A stretch of 10,000 bases of DNA from Treponema sp. (GTDB lineage: Bacteria; Spirochaetota; Spirochaetia; Treponematales; Breznakiellaceae). Every line of letters begins with the position of its first letter. Within the stretch, counting starts at the first letter, position 1. Shown here in pieces: positions 5,681 through 10,000 of this stretch. The stretch is from positions 1-10,000 of the forward strand of contig JAIWNU010000045.1 in assembly GCA_020216655.1 (NCBI GenBank), given 5' to 3'. The notes under the pieces were generated by a model that was given only the letters and a program-made list of their open reading frames with translations, was not told the origin of the DNA and did no database searches. Both the position numbers and the translations under genes were made by a program.

Positions 5681-7156
5681 CTAGACCGTATAGGTACTTG
5701 CGCTGGTACTACCGCCCCGGCCAGTCCAGTTGGTATGGAAAAATTCGCCCCGGGGGCGATCAGTCCGTTCATAGGTATGGGCACCAAAATAGTCCCGCTG
5801 GGCCTGCAACAGGTTAGCCGGCAAGGTTTCGCTTCGGTAGCCGTCAAAATAGGTAAGTGCACTGGTGAGGGCCGGAACTGGGAGCCCATACTGCAAAGCA
5901 GTCATCGCTACTCGGCGCCAGGAAGCCTGGGCCTTATCCACCACGGAACTAAAGAAGGGGTCCTGCAGGAGGTTTTCTAGCTCAGGGTTCCGGTCAAAGG
6001 CTTCCTTGATTTTACCGAGGAATGCGGACCGGATAATGCAACCCCCTCGCCACATAAGAGCAATGCCGCCGTAATTGAGTTTCCATCCGTAAGCCTTGGC
6101 GGCCTCCCGCATCAGAAGGTAGCCCTGTGCATAGGAAACGATTTTAGACGCATAGAGGGCCTGCTTTAAATCCTGAATAAAAGATTTTCTGGCTTCTCCG
6201 GTAAGGGGCTCCCGGGGCAATGAAGGCTTGGTAAACAAAGCAGCCGCCCGGCTCCGCTCTTCTTTTTGGGAAGATAAGCTTCGTGCAAAGACAGCCTCCA
6301 CAATCAGGGTCAGCGGCACGCCAAAATCCAGGGCGGTCATACCGGTCCATTTACCGGTTCCCTTCTGGCCCGCCGCATCAAGGATTTTTTCCACCAAGGG
6401 GCTGCCGTCGCTGTCTTTGTAACGGAGTATGTCCCGGGTAATTTCGATTAAATAGCTATCCAGTTCAGTCCGGTTCCATTCATCAAAAACATCGGCCATT
6501 TCTTCGTGGCTCATCCCGACGTAGTGTTTCATAAGCCAGTAGGTCTCACTGATGAGCTGCATATCGCCGTATTCAATACCGTTATGAACCATTTTTACGA
6601 AGTGGCCTGCACCGTTTTCTCCAACCCAGTCGCAACAGGGTATGCCCCCTTCGACCTTGGCTGCAATAGCCTGAAAAATGGGTTTAATAAGGGGCCAGGC
6701 CGCAGGGGAACCGCCGGGCATAAGGGACGGACCGTTAAGCGCCCCCTCTTCGCCGCCAGAAACACCGGATCCAATATACAAAAGGCCCTTGGACTCCACA
6801 TAACTGGTCCGCCGCATGGTATCCTGGTAATTAGAGTTGCCGCCGTCGATAATGATATCCCCCGGCTCAAGTACAGGCAGCAGCTGTTCAATAGTTTCAT
6901 CAACTGCCTGCCCCGCCTTAACCATCAGCATAACCTTTCGGGGACGCTTGAGCGCAGCGGCGAGCGCCTCGAGGCTTTTTGCGCCGATAATACGCTTTCC
7001 GGCGCCGCGGCCTTGGATAAAGTCATCAACCTTGGAAACGGTCCTGTTGTATACCGCCACCACAAAACCCTTGCTTTCCATGTTGAGAACAAGATTTTCT
7101 CCCATTACGGCGAGCCCGATGAGCCCAATATCGGCCGTACCTTCCCTGCTTCCCAT
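5681..7156 (-). CDS. gnd: 6-phosphogluconate dehydrogenase, decarboxylating (NADP type)
   Basis: Oxidises and decarboxylates 6-phosphogluconate to ribulose 5-phosphate, yielding NADPH, in the cytoplasm. The 491-residue protein has the dinucleotide site GLIGLAVMGENLVLNM (11-26), NRT (37-39, an NADP-preferring pattern), IIIDGGNSNYQDT (101-113), SGVSGGEEGALNGPSLMPGG (130-149), the active-site stretch KMVHNGIEYGDMQL (188-201; Lys188, Asn192, Glu195), GTGKWT (266-271) and LNYGGIALMWRGGCIIRS. The tail FFHTNWTGRGGSTSAST resembles the extended C-terminus of animal enzymes rather than the shorter E. coli one. A nine-residue N-terminal extension is present. The start is ATG at 7156, with AGGAGG at plus-strand 7162-7167. 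It lies 52 bases after lacI and 19 before kdgK, so it is the middle gene of an operon. Confidence 0.96.
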   Translation of the reverse strand: MGSREGTADIGLIGLAVMGENLVLNMESKGFVVAVYNRTVSKVDDFIQGRGAGKRIIGAKSLEALAAALKRPRKVMLMVKAGQAVDETIEQLLPVLEPGDIIIDGGNSNYQDTMRRTSYVESKGLLYIGSGVSGGEEGALNGPSLMPGGSPAAWPLIKPIFQAIAAKVEGGIPCCDWVGENGAGHFVKMVHNGIEYGDMQLISETYWLMKHYVGMSHEEMADVFDEWNRTELDSYLIEITRDILRYKDSDGSPLVEKILDAAGQKGTGKWTGMTALDFGVPLTLIVEAVFARSLSSQKEERSRAAALFTKPSLPREPLTGEARKSFIQDLKQALYASKIVSYAQGYLLMREAAKAYGWKLNYGGIALMWRGGCIIRSAFLGKIKEAFDRNPELENLLQDPFFSSVVDKAQASWRRVAMTALQYGLPVPALTSALTYFDGYRSETLPANLLQAQRDYFGAHTYERTDRPRGEFFHTNWTGRGGSTSASTYTV

Positions 7157-7208
7157 ACTTACCTCCTAGCCGGGCGGCTGAATAATAACCGCGCCCGAAT
7201 TATCATGT

Positions 7209-8189
7209 TTAGGCTGATGCTCGGAGCACGAGCCCAGTTCCAAAAGTCTTGCTTTCTATAGCTGTCCCATATTCAATGGCATTTTTTAATTGTTCATAAA
7301 TAAAGGCCCCCACATCCCCGCCGGTCTGGGCAATCGTGGTAAGGGCTGGATTGATATAGGCATCATAGCCGTCATCGTCAAAACCGATGAGGGACAGTTG
7401 TTCCGGAATCGCTATGCCCTGTTTTTGCAGGGCCCCCAGCAAACCAAGGGCAATCTTGTCGTTGTGGCACAGAATTCCATCAATATGTTCTTGTTTGATG
7501 AGTTCTAAAACCTGAGGTGCCGCATCGGCGCCGCCCTTAAAACCCTTAGCTGAATGGATGATGCGGGAAGAACGGAACCGAAGCCCTTCCCGCTCAAGCC
7601 CCTCCATAAAGCCCGCAATTCGTTCGGAGGCCCTGAAACTTTCTACGACGAGGAGCAGCTCCCGGCGTCCCTTTTGTACAAGGTAACGGACCCCTTCTCG
7701 GTACCCGCTGCGACGGTCTATGTGAACCGCCGGAAAGGTAATGTCCACCGGCGGATCAACCACCACAAAGGGGATATGCCGGGAATCAAGCCACAGCAAG
7801 GCCGGCGCATGGGCGGAATGAAGATTAGAGAAGATCACAAGACCGTCGCAGCGGGGTGCAATACTGTGGATAGCTGCTTCTTCCATTTCAGGAGATTCGG
7901 CAAACTGCATGAGGACCGCATAGCCGGAAGTGGCAAAAAGTTTTGAAATGACTTCGATCCGGTGAAGGGTTGTATCGCTGGATACTGAATTGGCTACGAT
8001 ACCGACAACCTGTTTGCGGCCCGATTTCAGCGCCCGCGCATTAGGGTCTGGCCGGTACCCAAGCTGGTCCGCCGCAGCGAGAACCCGCTGCCGGACCTCG
8101 GGCCGTACATTGGGTCGATCATTTAGAACCCGCGACACGGTCCGGGTAGAAACACCGCATTTCCGTGCTACATCATTGATTGTTGGCAC
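7209..8189 (-). CDS. LacI-family transcriptional regulator
   Basis: DNA-binding sensor of 326 residues, probably controlling its own operon with gnd and kdgK. The N-terminus is a textbook LacI head: TINDVARKCGVSTRTVSRVL (3-22), followed by RPNVRPEVRQRVLAAADQLGYRPDPNARALKSGR with the minor-groove hinge. A periplasmic-binding-like sensor domain fills about residues 60-326, with ILCHNDKIALGLLGAL and IGFDDDGYDAYINPALTTIAQ as late landmarks. The start is GTG at 8189 with GGAGA seven bases upstream. Its ligand is unknown; a sugar acid or its phosphate is inferred from neighbours. Its promoter carries a matching operator. Confidence 0.93.
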   Translation of the reverse strand: MPTINDVARKCGVSTRTVSRVLNDRPNVRPEVRQRVLAAADQLGYRPDPNARALKSGRKQVVGIVANSVSSDTTLHRIEVISKLFATSGYAVLMQFAESPEMEEAAIHSIAPRCDGLVIFSNLHSAHAPALLWLDSRHIPFVVVDPPVDITFPAVHIDRRSGYREGVRYLVQKGRRELLLVVESFRASERIAGFMEGLEREGLRFRSSRIIHSAKGFKGGADAAPQVLELIKQEHIDGILCHNDKIALGLLGALQKQGIAIPEQLSLIGFDDDGYDAYINPALTTIAQTGGDVGAFIYEQLKNAIEYGTAIESKTFGTGLVLRASA

Positions 8190-8204
8190 TTTCTTGTCTC
8201 CATA

Positions 8205-8220
8205 TTGCCATCGTTGGCAA
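8205..8220. promoter_or_regulatory. Probable LacI-family operator
   Basis: Minus-strand TTGCCAACGATGGCAA is a 16-bp palindrome with one mismatched pair and a central CG, the hallmark of LacI/GalR operators. It begins at the last base of the -10 box and covers the predicted start site, an ideal position for autorepression. I saw no second copy in the window. Confidence 0.75.
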
Positions 8221-8248
8221 TTATAATACCACCAATTTCAGTTGTCAA
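8220..8248 (-). promoter_or_regulatory. Consensus promoter of the lacI-gnd-kdgK operon
   Basis: Minus strand TTGACA (8248-8243), 17 bases, TATAAT (8225-8220): a perfect sigma70 consensus in both boxes and spacing. The start would be near 8213, giving a leader of about 24 bases to the GTG at 8189. Such a strong promoter makes sense if the LacI protein normally holds it down. Confidence 0.85.
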
Positions 8249-8271
8249 GGGTGGCGTTTTCGATCATATAT
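8242..8271 (+). promoter_or_regulatory. Candidate tag promoter, back-to-back with the lacI promoter
   Basis: Plus-strand TTGTCA (8242-8247, 5/6) overlaps the lacI -35 on the other strand. ATATAT (8266-8271) lies 18 bases downstream. The -10 is weak. Transcription would begin about 10 bases before the tag ATG, leaving little or no room for a Shine-Dalgarno, and none is seen. Confidence 0.35.
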
Positions 8272-8287
8272 CTGCTACAGTACAGTT

Positions 8288-8872
8288 ATGGACTTGCATG
8301 AACCATTTCGCTGCCCCTGGTGTCTCGGGGACCAGGATTACCTGGTGTACCATGATACCGAATGGGGAACTCCCCTCCGTGACGATAAGGCCCTTTTTTC
8401 GCTCCTTGTACTCGAAGGAGCCCAGGCAGGCCTTTCCTGGATCACCATACTGAAACGCCGCCGGGGATACCTGGCTGCTATGGACAACCTGGATCCGGAA
8501 AAGATAGCCCGTTATACAGAAGCCGACATACTCAGGCTTATGCAGGATAGCCGCATTATCCGGAATCGCCGGAAGATCGAGTCTGCCATTGCAAACGCCC
8601 GGGCATTTCTTGCGATGCAGGAAAAAGGAGCAGGCTTTTCCGATTGGCTTTGGAACTGGGTAGATGGACAGCCAATTATAAACCATTGGGAAAAACTCTC
8701 CGAAATCCCCGCACAAACGGCCCTCTCCGAAAAAATCTCGAAAGCACTGGTCCAAAAAGGTTTCAGTTTTGTAGGGCCCACCATCGTGTATGCCTATATG
8801 CAGTCCGCCGGGCTCGTCAACGACCACCTCACGGACTGCTACCGTTACAAAGAACTTACTTTTGGGGCATAA
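8288..8872 (+). CDS. tag: DNA-3-methyladenine glycosylase I
   Basis: Base-excision repair enzyme that removes 3-methyladenine from alkylated DNA. The 194-residue protein aligns by eye along the whole E. coli Tag: RCPWC (8-12), YHDTEWGTP (21-29), LFSLLVLEGAQAGLSWITILKRR (37-59), RIIRNRRKIESAIANARAFL, LSEKISKALVQKGFSFVGPTIVYAYMQSAGLVNDH. Zinc-snap residues are present as Cys9, His22, His180 and Cys184; Glu43 and Trp51 match the base-recognition pocket. ATG at 8288 gives a normal N-terminus. An earlier in-frame ATG at 8180 lies inside lacI and crosses both promoters, so it is rejected. There is no clear ribosome site. The gene is divergent from lacI, and its 3' end overlaps the TRAP gene by 17 bases. 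Confidence 0.95.
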   Translation: MDLHEPFRCPWCLGDQDYLVYHDTEWGTPLRDDKALFSLLVLEGAQAGLSWITILKRRRGYLAAMDNLDPEKIARYTEADILRLMQDSRIIRNRRKIESAIANARAFLAMQEKGAGFSDWLWNWVDGQPIINHWEKLSEIPAQTALSEKISKALVQKGFSFVGPTIVYAYMQSAGLVNDHLTDCYRYKELTFGA

Positions 8873-10000
8873 GCATATCCGGAATCCACATGGTAATTTC
8901 CGGAACAAAGGTGATAATCATCAGTACGGCAAACATGACGAGCCACATGGGGAGCATGGTCTTTACGACCTGTTCAATCCGTATTTTTCCCACCGCACAG
9001 CCGACAAACAGGGCGGAACCCACGGGGGGTGTTGTCAGCCCGATGGCCAGATTCAAAATCAACATAATACCGAAATGAACCGGAGACATTCCCAGGGAAC
9101 CGACGACAACGGGATACAGAATCGGTGTGGTGATCAGAATCAGGGGAGCCATGTCCATTATCATACCAAGCAGCAAAAGCAGCACATTGATGAGGATCAA
9201 CAACAGCACCTTGTTATGGGTCACCGACAGGAGCGCCTCCGTTGCCTTCGCGGGGATCCTCAGGTAGGCCATAAGCCAGCCAAAGGCGCTTGCCGCTGCA
9301 ATGAGGGCCATGACCATGGCCAGGGTTTTCAAGGAGTTGTATAAGATGCGGGGAAACATTTTTAAGGGGATTTCCCGGTACACAAAAAAGGTGATTATAA
9401 ACGCATATACGACGGCAATCGCTGCCGATTCGGTAGCGGTGAATACTCCGGAAATAACCCCGCCGATGATAATAACCGCTGTTAAAAGGCCAAGCACCGC
9501 ATCCTTAGTAATCTGAAGGGCTTCTTTAAGGGTATAACGCCGTTCCTTCGGGTAGTTCCGTTTTATAGCGAATATGTAGCTCACAATCATGAGGCCTACA
9601 CCCAAGAGCACACCGGGAATAAAGCCTCCCAGGAAGAGCCGTCCTACCGAAACACCACCTGCAGCGAGGGAATAAATAATCATGTTATGGCTCGGCGGAA
9701 TAATGACACCCTGACAGGCACTTGTGACAGTAATACCTACGGAAAAATCATCGTCGTACCCTTTTTCTTTCATCATAGGGATAAGGATGGTACCAATTGA
9801 TGAAACATCTGCCACGGCAGAACCAGAAATACCGCCAAAAAACATACTGGCAAGACAGTTCACCTGGGCTAAGCCGCCTCGAATGCGGCCCACAAGAAGG
9901 TTCGAAAAGAGAATAAGCCTTCGAGATATACCGCCCTGACCCATCATTTCTCCGGCGATGATAAAAAATGGGATCGCTAATAGGCTAAAGGATCTCACAC
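8856..10000 (-). CDS. dctM: TRAP transporter large permease (DctM family), C-terminal part
   Basis: Sodium-coupled secondary importer subunit in the inner membrane that works with a small membrane subunit and a periplasmic receptor. At least 380 residues are visible; the frame stays open to the right edge. The Met codon at 9998 is internal, because DctM proteins are about 425 residues and the visible part starts at the family motif FSLLAIPFFIIAGEMM. Other landmarks are FGGISGSAVADVSSIGTILIPMM, the conserved GVIIPPSHNMIIYSLAAGG loop, FTATESAAIAVVYA, DMAPLILITTPILYPV and NLAIGLTTPPVGSALFVG. About ten hydrophobic segments are apparent. The substrate is not readable; sugar acids are plausible from the nearby kdgK and gnd, and C4-dicarboxylates are the alternative. 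Partner genes would lie beyond the right edge. The stop overlaps tag by 17 bases. Confidence 0.93.
   Translation of the reverse strand, partial: VRSFSLLAIPFFIIAGEMMGQGGISRRLILFSNLLVGRIRGGLAQVNCLASMFFGGISGSAVADVSSIGTILIPMMKEKGYDDDFSVGITVTSACQGVIIPPSHNMIIYSLAAGGVSVGRLFLGGFIPGVLLGVGLMIVSYIFAIKRNYPKERRYTLKEALQITKDAVLGLLTAVIIIGGVISGVFTATESAAIAVVYAFIITFFVYREIPLKMFPRILYNSLKTLAMVMALIAAASAFGWLMAYLRIPAKATEALLSVTHNKVLLLILINVLLLLLGMIMDMAPLILITTPILYPVVVGSLGMSPVHFGIMLILNLAIGLTTPPVGSALFVGCAVGKIRIEQVVKTMLPMWLVMFAVLMIITFVPEITMWIPDMLMPQK

Noticed and set aside
5662..5889. N-terminal extension of kdgK from an ATG at 5889
   Set aside because: It would overlap the gnd 3' end in another frame, while ATG at 5661 has a perfect AAGGAGG and gives a normal kinase N-terminus.
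6506..7261. 251-residue plus-strand ORF
   Set aside because: It is antisense to gnd, which is intact and unmistakable. Long shadow frames are expected at this base composition.
8264..8908. 214-residue minus-strand ORF
   Set aside because: It is the antisense shadow of tag, whose zinc and base-recognition residues are all present.
1..10000. tRNA, rRNA, CRISPR array, insertion sequence or phage remnants
   Set aside because: No cloverleaf, regularly spaced repeat, transposase-like protein or terminal inverted repeat was seen. Nearly the whole window is filled by ordinary genes.

Overview
The window looks like ordinary chromosomal DNA of a Gram-negative-type bacterium: a lipoprotein-type solute receptor, tight operons, strong AAGGAGG ribosome binding sites and roughly balanced GC. 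The loose lipobox, the gene mix and the protein style suggest a spirochaete of the Treponema/Spirochaeta kind. That placement is an impression and no marker gene proves it. No RNA gene, CRISPR array, insertion sequence, phage gene or long repeat was seen, and no gene-free gap exceeds about 160 bases.

Layout. (1) 1-967, minus: 5' part of threonine synthase (thrC), running off the left edge. (2) 1065-3924, plus: a near-consensus promoter drives a four-gene overlapping operon. It holds a polar amino acid ABC importer (lipoprotein receptor, permease with an unusual N-terminal tail, ATPase) and, joined by an ATGA overlap, a thioredoxin-type arsenate reductase (arsC). (3) 3921-4285, minus: an ArsR-family repressor whose 3' end overlaps arsC; a perfect 10-bp inverted repeat sits on its promoter. 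(4) 4294-4521, minus: a 56-residue proline-rich, acidic small ORF with its own promoter-like boxes, a 5'-leader hairpin and a strong Shine-Dalgarno. (5) 4549-8248, minus: a lacI-gnd-kdgK unit read from a perfect TTGACA-N17-TATAAT promoter with a CG-centred LacI-type operator at the start site. It encodes a LacI regulator, 6-phosphogluconate dehydrogenase and a KDG-kinase-like PfkB sugar kinase. (6) 8288-8872, plus: DNA-3-methyladenine glycosylase I (tag), divergent from lacI. (7) 8856-10000, minus: most of a TRAP transporter large permease (DctM type), running off the right edge.

How they fit together. lacI-gnd-kdgK looks like a self-regulated sugar-acid module: gluconate 6-phosphate oxidation plus KDG phosphorylation. 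The nearby TRAP permease may import a sugar acid or dicarboxylate, but that link rests only on proximity. The arsenic part is split: arsC rides with an amino acid importer, arsR is convergent with its own operator, and no arsenite efflux gene is visible. No wholly new multi-gene system is evident. The best leads are the small acidic ORF with its structured leader, the arsC/transporter arrangement, and the two well-defined repressor operators.
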